Shown here piece after piece: positions 7,739 through 16,312 of a DNA stretch of 35,858 nucleotides. The position numbers and the translations under genes are program-made. The notes below the pieces were generated by a model. That model was not told where the DNA came from and ran no database searches. It saw nothing but the letters and a program-made list of their open reading frames with translations. The DNA is taken from positions 1-35,858 of the forward strand of contig CACGSI010000009.1 of the NCBI GenBank assembly GCA_902575715.1, written 5' to 3'. The number at the start of each line of letters is the position of its first letter. The first letter of the stretch is position 1. Source of the DNA: an uncultured SAR324 cluster bacterium (GTDB taxonomy: Bacteria; SAR324; NAC60-12).

Positions 7739-8185
7739 ATGGATGAAATATCTTTTAGTATTTGGTTAGGCTTAGGATTTTTCTTTTTAGCAACAGAGTT
7801 TTTAGTACCTGGGTTAGTTATGGCATTCGTGGGCCTAGGTGCCTTGACTGTTGCGTTTAGCATATATTTAGGATATATTGACTCACTTATTCAGCAATTT
7901 TTAATCTTTTTTATTAGTTCAATAATTTATTTGATTCCTCTTCGCTTTTTAGTTATCAGTTTTGTTCCTACAAATAGAAGAAAAGAAAATATTGATGAGG
8001 ATGAAGAAGTGATAGGGAGGATTGTTGAAATTGTATCCGATATAAATTCTGATGAATTTGGAAGAATTGAATATAGCGGCAGTTCATGGAAGGCATGTTC
8101 TGAAGGAGGTCAGACAATTTTAAAAGGTGAAAAAGCTAAAATTGTTGGACGGGATAATATTACTTTGATAGTCAAAAAAATTTAG
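7739..8185 (+). CDS. NfeD-family membrane protein
   Basis: Short NfeD protein (148 residues) with three or four hydrophobic segments (about 7-27, 29-47, 52-76) including FFFLATEFLVPG and GLGALTVA. A cytoplasmic C-terminal beta-barrel (OB-like) domain follows at about 90-148: EVIGRIVEIVSDI...GRIEYSGSSWKA...LKGEKAKIVGRDNITLIVKK. This is the YbbJ type that lacks the protease domain. Such proteins are genetically linked to SPFH (QmcA/stomatin-like) proteins, and here the next gene, 15 bp downstream, is one. A role in membrane microdomain or membrane-protein quality control is known for the family but not shown here. Confidence 0.85.
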   Translation: MDEISFSIWLGLGFFFLATEFLVPGLVMAFVGLGALTVAFSIYLGYIDSLIQQFLIFFISSIIYLIPLRFLVISFVPTNRRKENIDEDEEVIGRIVEIVSDINSDEFGRIEYSGSSWKACSEGGQTILKGEKAKIVGRDNITLIVKKI

Positions 8186-8200
8186 ATTTAAAGGATTGAG

Positions 8201-9112
8201 GTGTTAAGCATTTACTCAGCAATTATAATATTAATTTGTTTGATAGTTTTTAAGACAATTATAATAGTAAGTGAGCGTGAAAATATTATAGTAGAGAGAC
8301 TTGGAAAATACCAAAGGACTCTTACCCCTGGTATATACTTTCTAATACCTTTTATTGATTTTGTTGCATATAAGCAAGAAATGAGAGAGCAAGTTATTGA
8401 TATTCCTTCACAAAGTGTAATTACTAAAGATAACATTCAAGTTGAAATAGATGGGCTTTTGTATATAAAGGTAATGGACCCTAAAAAGGCCAGTTATGGT
8501 ATTGGTAATTACTTGGCAGCCAGTATTAATCTTGCTCAAACAACAATGAGATCAGAAGTCGGTAAAATAACATTGGGTTCTATTTTTTCAGAGAGAGATG
8601 AGGTTAATGCAAAAATAATAAGTGAAATTGATAAAGCTTCTGATCCGTGGGGAGTAAAGGTTTTAAGATACGAAATAAAGGATATTGCCCCTTCTCAACA
8701 TGTTGTCGAAACATTGGAAAAGCAGATGGAAGCCGAAAGAGAAAAAAGGGCAGAAATAACGCGAGCAACTGCAGAAAAAGAAAAATTAATAAATGTTTCA
8801 GAAGGGAATAGACAAAGTGCGATTAATATTTCTGAGGGTGAAAAGCAAAAAAGGGTCAATGAAGCAAATGGCAGAGCAGAGGGGATTAAGCTCATCGCAG
8901 ATTCAACTGCACAAAGTATAAAAATTGTTGGAGAAGCAATTAGCCTACCTGGGGGAAATGAGGCTTTAAAAATGAGAATTATAGATCAGTATATAGAGCA
9001 GCTTGATGAAGTTCTTGAAAGTGGCTCGGTTTCGCTTTTTCCGGCTAATCTTGCTTCTCTGAAAGGTATTTTAGAAGAGCTTAGAGGTAACAAATCTACT
9101 ATTAAAGGATAA
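8201..9112 (+). CDS. SPFH/stomatin-family protein, first of two tandem copies
   Basis: 303 residues, GTG start, with AAGGATTGAG directly upstream as ribosome binding site. One N-terminal membrane segment (about 4-21) is followed by the SPFH domain (SERENIIVERLGKYQRTLTPGIYFLIPFI onward, in pieces; DNIQVEIDGLLYIKVMDPKKASYGI), then a long Ala/Glu/Lys-rich coiled coil (EKQMEAEREKRAEITRATAE) and a C-terminal tail (SLFPANLASLKGILEEL). This is the stomatin/QmcA pattern; the protein probably oligomerises at the inner membrane with the NfeD protein. The second SPFH gene starts 4 bp after its stop. Confidence 0.9.
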   Translation: MLSIYSAIIILICLIVFKTIIIVSERENIIVERLGKYQRTLTPGIYFLIPFIDFVAYKQEMREQVIDIPSQSVITKDNIQVEIDGLLYIKVMDPKKASYGIGNYLAASINLAQTTMRSEVGKITLGSIFSERDEVNAKIISEIDKASDPWGVKVLRYEIKDIAPSQHVVETLEKQMEAEREKRAEITRATAEKEKLINVSEGNRQSAINISEGEKQKRVNEANGRAEGIKLIADSTAQSIKIVGEAISLPGGNEALKMRIIDQYIEQLDEVLESGSVSLFPANLASLKGILEELRGNKSTIKG

Positions 9113-9116
9113 ACTA

Positions 9117-10034
9117 ATGACGATAGATAATATTATATTTTTAATTATTGTAGGAGTCATTTTCCTTTATGTTCTTAACGCTATTATAAGATCACTGCGC
9201 CTAGTACCAGCCCGTATGGAATTTATAGTTGAAAGATTTGGTCGTTACCATACCACACTAGATGCTGGATTCCATTTCCTAGTACCTTTCATTGATCGAG
9301 TTGCTTTTATGCAAGATTTAAAAGAACATACCATGGACGTTCCACCCCAGAATTGTTTTACTAAAGATGAAATTCAAGTTGAAGTTGATGGAGTTATTTA
9401 TTTACAGGTTATAGACTCACAAAAAGCAAGTTATGGGATAACTGATTTCCAATATGCTTCAATTCAACTCGCACAAACATCCACTAGAGCAATAATTGGG
9501 ACTCTGGACCTAGATAGAACTTTTGAGGAAAGAGAAGCCATAAGTGGTAAAGTTGTTTCGGTATTGGATAACGCAGCTGCAAAATGGGGTGTTAAGATTT
9601 TGAGATTTGAAATTAAAAATCTTGTACCACCAGAATCCGTTCGACAGTCCATGGAAAAACAAGTAACTGCTGAACGAAATAGAAGAGCAATTTTAGAGAA
9701 GAGCGTTGGAGAAAAACAATCATTGATAAATACTTCTGAGGGGGTTATGCGTGAGCTTATAAATAATTCAGAAGGCGAAATGCAAAAACGAATCAATGAA
9801 GCCAGTGGAAAAGCTTCTGAAATTTTGTATCTAGGCCAAGCTACAGCTGAATCTATTAAAAAGGTAGCTAATGCGATTAGTAGCAAAGGTGGAGAGGACG
9901 CTGTTACTTTAGAGCTAAGTCAAAAATATATTAAATCACTTACTAAGTTAAAATCTAAAAGTAATAATGTCGTTATCGGGGGTAACCTAGCTGATATGAA
10001 AGAAATGCTTAAAGGTTTAGATTTAAAAATATAA
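9117..10034 (+). CDS. SPFH/stomatin-family protein, second tandem copy
   Basis: 305 residues, ATG start. Same order of parts as its neighbour: membrane segment at about 5-24, SPFH domain (PARMEFIVERFGRYHTTLDA; DEIQVEVDGVIYLQVIDSQK), coiled coil (EKQVTAERNRRAILEKSVGE) and C-terminal GGNLADMKEMLKGL. The two proteins align throughout, so they are paralogues from a tandem duplication that has diverged well beyond recent gene conversion. Coupling by a 4-bp gap suggests equal expression and a hetero-oligomeric complex, which is inference. Confidence 0.9.
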   Translation: MTIDNIIFLIIVGVIFLYVLNAIIRSLRLVPARMEFIVERFGRYHTTLDAGFHFLVPFIDRVAFMQDLKEHTMDVPPQNCFTKDEIQVEVDGVIYLQVIDSQKASYGITDFQYASIQLAQTSTRAIIGTLDLDRTFEEREAISGKVVSVLDNAAAKWGVKILRFEIKNLVPPESVRQSMEKQVTAERNRRAILEKSVGEKQSLINTSEGVMRELINNSEGEMQKRINEASGKASEILYLGQATAESIKKVANAISSKGGEDAVTLELSQKYIKSLTKLKSKSNNVVIGGNLADMKEMLKGLDLKI

Positions 10035-10376
10035 GGTTTCTTCTACTATCATTTGTCTTTGGGGAAAAATATATTGTACCTTCTATGCTGGATCTTCCAA
10101 TTTTATACCACATTACTCCTTGCTATTTTTCCGCAATTTGTCAAAAAACTTTCGATATGTCCAGACTTGTCCACACCTACTTCGGTTAAAAGTTACTTAT
10201 ATTTTTTGCGAGAATGGGGACTCTAACCCTTTTTTCTATTCTCTAAACCCGCTCAATTTCAAATTTTTGTGAGGGTGAACCTCAATTTGTCAGCACTTAT
10301 TTTCATCCTAATTTAGATTTCTATTTATTTCTCTCTCTCATAATTTTCTTTAATTTCATTAAATAATTGACACATG
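10035..10376. other. Gene-free stretch after the SPFH operon
   Basis: No coding frame supported on either strand. TTGTCCACAC at 10168-10177 echoes TTTGTCCACAC near 2968-2978, but the flanks do not align. Confidence 0.45.
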
Positions 10377-10405
10377 TTGTAAATTTAATTTGTTAATGTT
10401 ATGAT
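10377..10405 (+). promoter_or_regulatory. Putative sigma70-type promoter for the PHP phosphatase gene
   Basis: TTGTAA (10377-10382), 17-base spacer, TATGAT (10400-10405). The TTG start of the gene is 69 bp downstream. Confidence 0.45.
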
Positions 10406-10473
10406 TAATTTTATATGTAACTGAAAATATATATTTTGTTTAAAAAAAGTTAATAATTTTTGATCAACTTCTA

Positions 10474-11304
10474 TTGCCCGAAAAAATTAAAAATAAAAAT
10501 TTCATTCCTCTAGCTAACTACCATTCCCATACTTATCGTTGTAAACATGCTACAGGTGAGGTTGTTGAATTTGTTAAAGCAGCATCGCAGTCTGGATTAA
10601 AAATTTTTGGAGTTTCTGATCACACTCCATTTCCAGACAATCGGTGGTCTGAAATAAGAATGCCTTATGAAGAATTGGACAATTATGTTGAGGCTGTTCT
10701 TGCTGCAAAAAAATCAGTTCCTCAAGTCCGTGTCCTGCTCGGTATGGAATGTGAGTACATTCAAGAATTTAAAAATTACCTTGAAGATGAACTGCTTGGC
10801 AAACGTAATTTTGAATATTTGATAGGAGCCGCCCATTACACTCCATACAAAGGGGAATGGCTTAATTCATTTTCCGATTTAGGTTCAGTATCTCATTTAA
10901 GGGCCTACTCTGAATATATGTGTAAGATGATAGAATCTAAACTTTTTACATTCATTGCCCATCCAGACATATTTGGTACAAATTTTCTTGATTGGAATGA
11001 AGATTTGTCATTATGTTCACGAGAGATTTTAAAAACAGCCGAAGAAAATAAAATTCCTCTTGAGATTAATGGTAACGGATTAAGAAAAAATTTTGTTAAT
11101 AGTTCTAGCGGGCCTAGACCTCCTTATCCTTGGGAACCATTTTGGGAACTAGCTTCTGAATTTAACGTCAAAGTAATTTGTAATTCTGATTGTCATGACC
11201 CGAGTGACGTCATTGCAGGTATTTCAGAAAATTTAATTCTGGCTGATAAACTCGGACTAGAATTAGCAGACCTAAGTTTTCTCTTGATAGGAAATGATAA
11301 ATAA
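10474..11304 (+). CDS. PHP-family histidinol-phosphatase (HisJ/HisK type)
   Basis: 276 residues, TTG start (no nearby in-frame ATG; the next Met comes after the metal site). PHP metal-binding motifs are in order: NYHSH (His17, His19), RCKHATGE (His25), GVSDHTPF (Asp49, His50), GMECEY (Glu92), GAAHYTP (His121), AHPDIFG, and the C-terminal NSDCHDP. This is the layout of histidinol-phosphatases that dephosphorylate L-histidinol phosphate in histidine biosynthesis. Other PHP phosphoesterases share the fold, so substrate is inferred. No other his gene is adjacent; it stands alone behind a good promoter and converges on the SprT-like gene. Confidence 0.8.
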   Translation: MPEKIKNKNFIPLANYHSHTYRCKHATGEVVEFVKAASQSGLKIFGVSDHTPFPDNRWSEIRMPYEELDNYVEAVLAAKKSVPQVRVLLGMECEYIQEFKNYLEDELLGKRNFEYLIGAAHYTPYKGEWLNSFSDLGSVSHLRAYSEYMCKMIESKLFTFIAHPDIFGTNFLDWNEDLSLCSREILKTAEENKIPLEINGNGLRKNFVNSSSGPRPPYPWEPFWELASEFNVKVICNSDCHDPSDVIAGISENLILADKLGLELADLSFLLIGNDK

Positions 11305-11457
11305 AAAATCTTAAGATTAATAACTAGTTCAACTTTATTAGTCTGGTTTTATTATATTCTGCATGACCAAATGATCCATACTTACTTTGGATTTTTTTTG
11401 AATATAAAAAAATTTAAATTACTAATTTACTTAAAGAGAACTCAAAAATTAAGGTCA

Positions 11458-11826
11458 TTATTTCTCATAATTTTCAATCTCATGCCTAATTTGATCTGCT
11501 AACTGAAAATTTTTTATCCTGTCACACTTATTAGCTATACTAGACATTTTAGCTTTCCAAAACTTGCCATGGGAACTACAATTCCTATAAGTATGACATA
11601 TTTCATGAACAATAAGCATGTCTATTTTCCAATCATCTTCTCTTAAATTCAAATATATAGTTTTTGACCTTTTATCGCAATATCCCAAAAATTCAGTTTT
11701 CAAATCATTTTCTAGGGTAAAAATTTTTTCATTATTATTTGTTATTTTCCATTCGTGATTTAAATCCCATCGTGGAAAAAATGTTTTTTTTATATAATAA
11801 AATCTTTTATTTAAATCTGAGATCAT
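11458..11826 (-). CDS. SprT-like zinc metalloprotein
   Basis: 122 residues. The core HEICHTYRNCSSHGKFWKAKM has the HExxH zinc site with a third His eight residues on and the HGxxW pattern of SprT-like proteins. It is preceded by LGYCDKRSKTIYLNLRE, the usual strand before the metal helix. Family members are putative metallopeptidases related to SPRTN/Wss1; in bacteria their role is poorly defined. No C-terminal zinc ribbon is present, so it is the short form. A (GATATG)6 microsatellite lies 98-133 bp upstream of its start. It could be read through from the FAD oxidoreductase gene 232 bp upstream. Confidence 0.75.
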   Translation of the reverse strand: MISDLNKRFYYIKKTFFPRWDLNHEWKITNNNEKIFTLENDLKTEFLGYCDKRSKTIYLNLREDDWKIDMLIVHEICHTYRNCSSHGKFWKAKMSSIANKCDRIKNFQLADQIRHEIENYEK

Positions 11827-11923
11827 ATGTTTAAATTATCTTCACAGTCAGTTACGCTTGCATAATTCAAAATGGATTAAGATAAGAACATGATTCAATA
11901 ACATAAGAACTACCAATATTTAA

Positions 11924-11959
11924 GATATGGATATGGATATGGATATGGATATGGATATG
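11924..11959. repeat. Hexanucleotide microsatellite (GATATG)6
   Basis: Six perfect tandem copies of GATATG plus a partial GA. It is intergenic, between the 3' end of the FAD oxidoreductase gene and the 5' end of the SprT-like gene (both minus strand). Confidence 0.95.
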
Positions 11960-12058
11960 GACAGTAAAAATTAATGGTGATTACTGATTTGCAAGACAAT
12001 AAATCAAGAAATAAAAATTAAATGGTTTTGAAAATATTTTTAATTAAAAATTTATATT

Positions 12059-13357
12059 TCAACTTAAAAAACGATCCCTCAATCTGTAAAAAAGTATAGA
12101 AGGAGCCAGAAACCAAGGATTACCCGAATACAAAGGTCTAGTTTGAAATTTCAACTCTGTCAAAATAGTATCTCCATCTGCAATCCCCACTATTCTTTGC
12201 CCAAGTTTTGTACCAAAATAGCTTGCTAGAGAAATTCCTGAACCACAGTATCCCATAGAATAATGAATACCTTCCCGATTACCTGTGTGAGGCATATGAT
12301 CAAAAGTAAAACCTACAAATCCCATCCAAGAATGACTAACTTTGCTTCTGTGAAGTTGAGGAAAAATTTCTACTAATTTTTTATGCAAAGGTTTGACACA
12401 TTTATCTGGGTCCGTCTCGTTTAATGATACTCTTCCTCCAAATAATATCCTCTTGCGGTCAGGAGATGCTCTATAGTAGACAACTAGCTTTCGAGTGTCT
12501 GTTATAACTCTATCCTTAGGAATCAATTGATCAACTAAGTTTTCATCTAGTAATTCTGTTGCAATAATGTAGCTCCCTATAGGAATAACCCTTCTTCGAT
12601 GCCAAGGTGAAACTTTTTCTGTATAACCACTCGTTGCTATAACTACTTCGCGGGCCTCAATAATTCCACACTTAGTAGTAATTCTGAATACTTTCCCTTT
12701 TTTATCTATTTTCATAGCGGCACAATTATCCTTAATCTTTACTTCACTATCTAGAGCTTTTTGAAGTAATCCTTGATGGAATTTTGCTGGATCTAGAGAT
12801 GCGTGGAATGGATGAACAATACCTCCATGATAAAAATCAGACCCTATTTCAGCATATTGCTCTGACTTTGGAATAATTCTTACATCTTCTTTTAAATCCT
12901 TAGGTTCTTCTTCTAATTTTTTTTTTAAATATCTAAATTGAGAATTTGTATGGGCTCCACAAAATCCTCCTACTCTTCTAAAATCGCAATCAATATTTTC
13001 TTCACCAATAAAATCTCCTATCCATCTAAGGGCATTTTCACCTTCTTTCAAAATTTCTAAAGCTTTTTTATCTCCATACTTTTTAGACAACTCTTGAAAA
13101 GTTGGTTTAATACTTGTACTAATTTGACCTCCATTTCTTGAACTACATCCCCAACCTATATCTTGAGAATCTATAACCACAGTATCTATTCCATTTCTGC
13201 TTGTTTGAATAGAGGTACATAAACCTGTATAACCAGATCCAATTACTAAAACTTCAGTTTCTTTAGGAAGCTTAAACTCTTTAAACTCGGGACGTGGTGT
13301 TAAATCCCACCAAAATGGTGTATTTCGATAATTAACACTAAAAATAGATTCATTCAT
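12059..13357 (-). CDS. FAD-dependent oxidoreductase of the DadA/PuuB (amine or amino-acid oxidising) family
   Basis: 432 residues. It starts YRNTPFWWDLTPRP, typical of PuuB-like enzymes. The dinucleotide-binding site follows, VIGSGYTGL (Gly40, Gly42, Gly45), then GWGCSSRNGGQ (68-78), where related flavoproteins contact FAD. The C-terminal part has FGGRVSLNETD, WMGFVGFTFDHMPHTG and GYCGSGISLASYFGTKLGQ, the second FAD-binding segment. Relatives include gamma-glutamylputrescine oxidase, glycine/D-amino acid oxidases and taurine dehydrogenase TauY. The substrate cannot be assigned; no TauX-like small subunit is next to it. It lies 62 bp downstream of pta, probably in the same transcript. Confidence 0.85.
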   Translation of the reverse strand: MNESIFSVNYRNTPFWWDLTPRPEFKEFKLPKETEVLVIGSGYTGLCTSIQTSRNGIDTVVIDSQDIGWGCSSRNGGQISTSIKPTFQELSKKYGDKKALEILKEGENALRWIGDFIGEENIDCDFRRVGGFCGAHTNSQFRYLKKKLEEEPKDLKEDVRIIPKSEQYAEIGSDFYHGGIVHPFHASLDPAKFHQGLLQKALDSEVKIKDNCAAMKIDKKGKVFRITTKCGIIEAREVVIATSGYTEKVSPWHRRRVIPIGSYIIATELLDENLVDQLIPKDRVITDTRKLVVYYRASPDRKRILFGGRVSLNETDPDKCVKPLHKKLVEIFPQLHRSKVSHSWMGFVGFTFDHMPHTGNREGIHYSMGYCGSGISLASYFGTKLGQRIVGIADGDTILTELKFQTRPLYSGNPWFLAPSILFYRLRDRFLS

Positions 13358-13419
13358 TTTTATATTTATTTCTTTAAAAAAAATGTTTTTTTTATTTTTT
13401 TAATCAATTTTAATAAAAA

Positions 13420-14334
13420 TTAATGACTTTGTAATGCAGCTATTGCAGCCACATTAACGATATCTTCTGAAGAACATCCCCTAGATAGATCGTGTGCTGG
13501 TTTATTAAGGCCTTGAAGCAATGGCCCCCAAGCTGAGTAACCTGCAAGACGTTCGGTGATCTTGTATGCAATATTACCTGCCTCAAGAGAAGGAAATATC
13601 AAAACTGAAGAATTTCCATGAAGTTTAGAATTTTTAGCTTTTACAGCTGCGATTGATGGCACAATTGCCGAATCAATTTGAAGCTCACCATCATGAATTA
13701 TTTCTGGATATAATTCTTTAAAGACCTCAACTGCTTTTCTAACATGAGAAACTCTTCGATGATTTGCACTACCTTTTGTAGAAAAAGAAAGGAATGCTAC
13801 ACGAGGCTCATCTCCTGTTAATAAACTATGAAGTTTTGCAGACTCCCCAGCAATAGAGGCTAACTGATAACTCGATGGTTCTGGAATAACTCCACAATCC
13901 GCAAAAGTATAAGCATTATCGGCTCTTGGAGAAATCATAAAGAAACTACTGGACACCCACTTCGCTTTAGGATTAATCCCGACAATTCTAATTGCTGCTC
14001 TTAGTACGTCACTGGTTGAATTAACGGCACCTGCAATAACCCCATCTGCATCTCCATAACTAAGCATCATCATACTATAATTCAAATCATCTGTCATAAA
14101 TTTTATTTTTGCTTCATCTGACATTTTTTTAAAAAATTGTTTCTGCTCTAAAAATTCTCTATATTTGTCCTCATTTTTCCTAAAATCTTCTGTTTCGATC
14201 AGGTTATATCCAAAATCTCTCAATTTTCTTTTTGCTAGTGACACCCTAGGATCTGCGATCTCAGGTAGAACAAGTTTAGCATTTTTTTGTCTTCCAGTTT
14301 TGAAAATTCTTTCTTGATATTTGTTTAATTTCAC
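13420..14334 (-). CDS. pta: Phosphate acetyltransferase (short form)
   Basis: 304 residues, the short PTA/PTB catalytic form without the N-terminal DRTGG regions of E. coli Pta. Visible family features: KLVLPEIADPRVSLA near the start, GDADGVIAGAVNSTSDVLRA in the middle, SSFFMISP, ADCGVIPEPS, GEPRVAFLSFSTKGSA-like (DEPRVAFLSFSTKGSA), LIFPSLEAGNIAYK and a C-terminal DLSRGCSSEDIVNVAAIAA. It interconverts acetyl-CoA and acetyl phosphate. No ackA is adjacent. That, and the divergent UxaA/SuyAB-type genes, would fit a catabolic pathway producing acetyl phosphate, such as one using Xsc. Confidence 0.9.
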   Translation of the reverse strand: MKLNKYQERIFKTGRQKNAKLVLPEIADPRVSLAKRKLRDFGYNLIETEDFRKNEDKYREFLEQKQFFKKMSDEAKIKFMTDDLNYSMMMLSYGDADGVIAGAVNSTSDVLRAAIRIVGINPKAKWVSSSFFMISPRADNAYTFADCGVIPEPSSYQLASIAGESAKLHSLLTGDEPRVAFLSFSTKGSANHRRVSHVRKAVEVFKELYPEIIHDGELQIDSAIVPSIAAVKAKNSKLHGNSSVLIFPSLEAGNIAYKITERLAGYSAWGPLLQGLNKPAHDLSRGCSSEDIVNVAAIAALQSH

Positions 14335-14393
14335 TTTTTAGTAGTTATTAATTCGATTTTAAATGAATTATTTTAAGATTTGATTTTCAAAAT

Positions 14394-14413
14394 TATTCAT
14401 TTGACTATGAATA
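14394..14413. promoter_or_regulatory. 7+7 bp inverted repeat over the -35 of the lyase operon
   Basis: TATTCAT (14394-14400) and ATGAATA (14407-14413) flank TTGACT. A dyad over a -35 element in a divergent intergenic region would suit a repressor or activator site. Confidence 0.4.
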
Positions 14414-14429
14414 AAATAAAACCTAGAGT
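14401..14429 (+). promoter_or_regulatory. Putative sigma70-type promoter of the lyase operon
   Basis: TTGACT (14401-14406), 17-base spacer, TAGAGT (14424-14429), 36 bp before the ATG at 14466. Confidence 0.45.
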
Positions 14430-14465
14430 TGTTTTTAACATTTAATTATATATTAAATTTTGATT

Positions 14466-14750
14466 ATGACTACACATTTTATTGTTCATGAGACAAAAGA
14501 CAACGTAGGGGTAGTAGTTGTTGAAAAAATTTCAGCAGGTCAAAATGTTTCAGGATGGATTATGGAAAATGACAAAACAATAACAATTAAGGTTCTCGAA
14601 GACATTCCATTGGGACACAAACTCGCCCTTAATGAAATTAAAAACCAAGATACTATCTTGAAATACGGAAATGATATTGGACGTGCTATTTCAGATATCC
14701 CCAAAGGTGGCTACGTCCATGTCCACAATTTAAAAACAAAAAGATGGTGA
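14466..14750 (+). CDS. UxaA-family lyase small (SAF-domain) subunit; altronate dehydratase or sulfolactate sulfo-lyase SuyA type
   Basis: A 94-residue SAF domain ([20 protein letters not shown]...[13 protein letters not shown]...[24 protein letters not shown]). It corresponds to the N-terminal domain of UxaA/GarD-type dehydratases and to the small subunit SuyA of (2R)-sulfolactate sulfo-lyase. ATG at 14466 is preferred over the TTG at 14460. Its TGA overlaps the ATG of the large subunit (TGATG), so the two are translationally coupled and form one enzyme. Which sugar acid or sulfonate is the substrate cannot be told from this domain. The gene diverges from pta across 125 bp. Confidence 0.8.
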   Translation: MTTHFIVHETKDNVGVVVVEKISAGQNVSGWIMENDKTITIKVLEDIPLGHKLALNEIKNQDTILKYGNDIGRAISDIPKGGYVHVHNLKTKRW

Positions 14751-15919
14751 TGAATTGGAGTAAATCATTTTTCGGATATCGGCGTGAAAATGGTCGAGTT
14801 GGAATTAGAAATCATGTTATCATTCTTCCTGTTGATGATATTTCGAATGCAGCAGCCGAAATGGTAGGAAATAATATAAAAGGTTCTATGGCTATACCTC
14901 ACAGTTACGGTCGTCTTCAATTTGGCGCTGATCTTGATCTTTTTTTTCGTACTATCATAGGAACAGGTTGTAACCCTAATGTTGCAGCGGTGATTGTAAT
15001 TGGGATAGAACCTGGATGGACTAAAAAAATTGTTGAAGCTATCTCTAAAACTGGCAAACCCGTTTCTGGATTTAGTATTGAGGGTAAGGGAGATATAGAT
15101 ACCGTTGCTAAAGCTTCCAGAAAAGCCCAGGAATACGTCCAGTGGGCTACTGAAATTCAGAGGGAAGAATGTCCCATTTCAGAACTTTGGATATCTGTAA
15201 AGTGCGGTGAATCCGATACGACTTCAGGGTTGGGTGCAAATCCTACAGTTGGAAATCTTATGGATAAACTTAATCCTTTAGGAGTTCACCTATGTTTTGG
15301 AGAGACATCTGAACTAACCGGGGCAGAAAAAATCTGTTCCTTAAGAGCACAAAATGAAAATGCAAAAGAAAAATTTTTAAAAACATGGAGTGATTATAAT
15401 AATTTCATTCTTGAAAACAAAACAAATGATCTTTCTGAGTCACAACCAACAAAGGGAAACATCGCCGGGGGATTGACAACAATTGAGGAAAAAGCATTTG
15501 GGAATCTTCAAAAAATAGGGAAATCTACAAATTTTATTGATGTTCTTAGACCTGCTGAAGAACCCAATAAGGGACCCGGCTTGTATTTTATGGATACTTC
15601 TTCTGCTGCGGCAGAATGTGTTACTCTCCAAGCTGCAGCAGGATTTACTATCCATTTGTTCCCGACAGGGCAAGGGAATGTTATTGGAAACCCTATTGAA
15701 CCAGTGATAAAAATTACTGCTAATCCTAATACCTCAAAAGCTATGTCAGAACATATTGATCTCGACGTATCTGGAATTCTTAAACGTGAATTAAACCTTG
15801 AAAAAGCTGGGGATAACCTTATAAATACTACTTTGAGGACAGCTAATGGACGTCATACATGTGCAGAAGCTTTAGGGCATCGTGAATTTGTTATGACCAA
15901 ATTATTTCGTAGTGCATAA
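14750..15919 (+). CDS. UxaA-family lyase large subunit; altronate dehydratase or sulfolactate sulfo-lyase SuyB type
   Basis: 389 residues from the coupled ATG at 14750 (an upstream ATG at 14744 would add two). Family motifs: [19 protein letters not shown] at the start, [62 protein letters not shown], and [20 protein letters not shown] with TANPNT after it. The region that in sugar-acid dehydratases carries an early HxxGC motif here reads [14 protein letters not shown], without the cysteine. That, together with a separate 94-residue small subunit and nearby pta, makes a SuyB-like role worth testing, but altronate-type dehydratase remains possible. Confidence 0.8.
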   Translation: MNWSKSFFGYRRENGRVGIRNHVIILPVDDISNAAAEMVGNNIKGSMAIPHSYGRLQFGADLDLFFRTIIGTGCNPNVAAVIVIGIEPGWTKKIVEAISKTGKPVSGFSIEGKGDIDTVAKASRKAQEYVQWATEIQREECPISELWISVKCGESDTTSGLGANPTVGNLMDKLNPLGVHLCFGETSELTGAEKICSLRAQNENAKEKFLKTWSDYNNFILENKTNDLSESQPTKGNIAGGLTTIEEKAFGNLQKIGKSTNFIDVLRPAEEPNKGPGLYFMDTSSAAAECVTLQAAAGFTIHLFPTGQGNVIGNPIEPVIKITANPNTSKAMSEHIDLDVSGILKRELNLEKAGDNLINTTLRTANGRHTCAEALGHREFVMTKLFRSA

Positions 15920-16036
15920 TTTTTTAAAATTACAATTTTTGAAATAAAGAAATAATTTCCAAAAATTAAAAATTCAACACTTTAAAACTAAATAAAAAAT
16001 TGATAAAAATCTACAATGAATTTTAAAAATAAAATC

Positions 16037-16064
16037 TTGACTTGAAAAACCTTAATGATAGAAT
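16037..16064 (+). promoter_or_regulatory. Putative sigma70-type promoter of the ABC transporter operon
   Basis: TTGACT (16037-16042), 16-base spacer, TAGAAT (16059-16064). It would give a 5' leader of about 240 bases before the ATG at 16313. Confidence 0.5.
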
Positions 16065-16204
16065 CCGAATTGTTTTTAGCTCGGTCGTAATCTTAAAGAG
16101 TCTTTACTAGGAATTCAAATCTTGAAAATTTTTGATGTATAAGACTTGTTTTGAGGAAGCATGATTGAGTAAAAAAGTTTTAGAATACTTTTTTTTATAA
16201 AATT

Positions 16205-16233
16205 TTTGTCCTTAAAATCAGGGTAAGGACAAA
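16205..16233 (+). promoter_or_regulatory. 10-bp stem-loop in the leader of the transporter operon
   Basis: TTTGTCCTTA (16205-16214) pairs perfectly with TAAGGACAAA (16224-16233) around a 9-base loop. It lies in the long leader 80 bp before the start codon. It may control transcription or stability. No known riboswitch fold was recognised in the leader. Confidence 0.5.
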
Positions 16234-16312
16234 GTTTCTTTATTCAATTCAGAATATAAGAATCTGAAAGTATTTTCATTTGAATTCTCTGATAAAAATT
16301 TTGGAGAGGCAT

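Noticed and set aside
10168..10177. Shared TTGTCCACAC near 2970 and 10170 as a repeat or attachment site
   Set aside because: Flanking sequences do not align and the neighbouring shared GCGAGA motif lies on different sides in the two places.
11924..11961. Possible CRISPR-like repeat
   Set aside because: Repeats are six bases with no spacers, so it is a simple microsatellite.
16065..16312. Known riboswitch in the leader of the ABC operon
   Set aside because: No conserved core of a familiar class could be recognised; only a single strong hairpin is evident.
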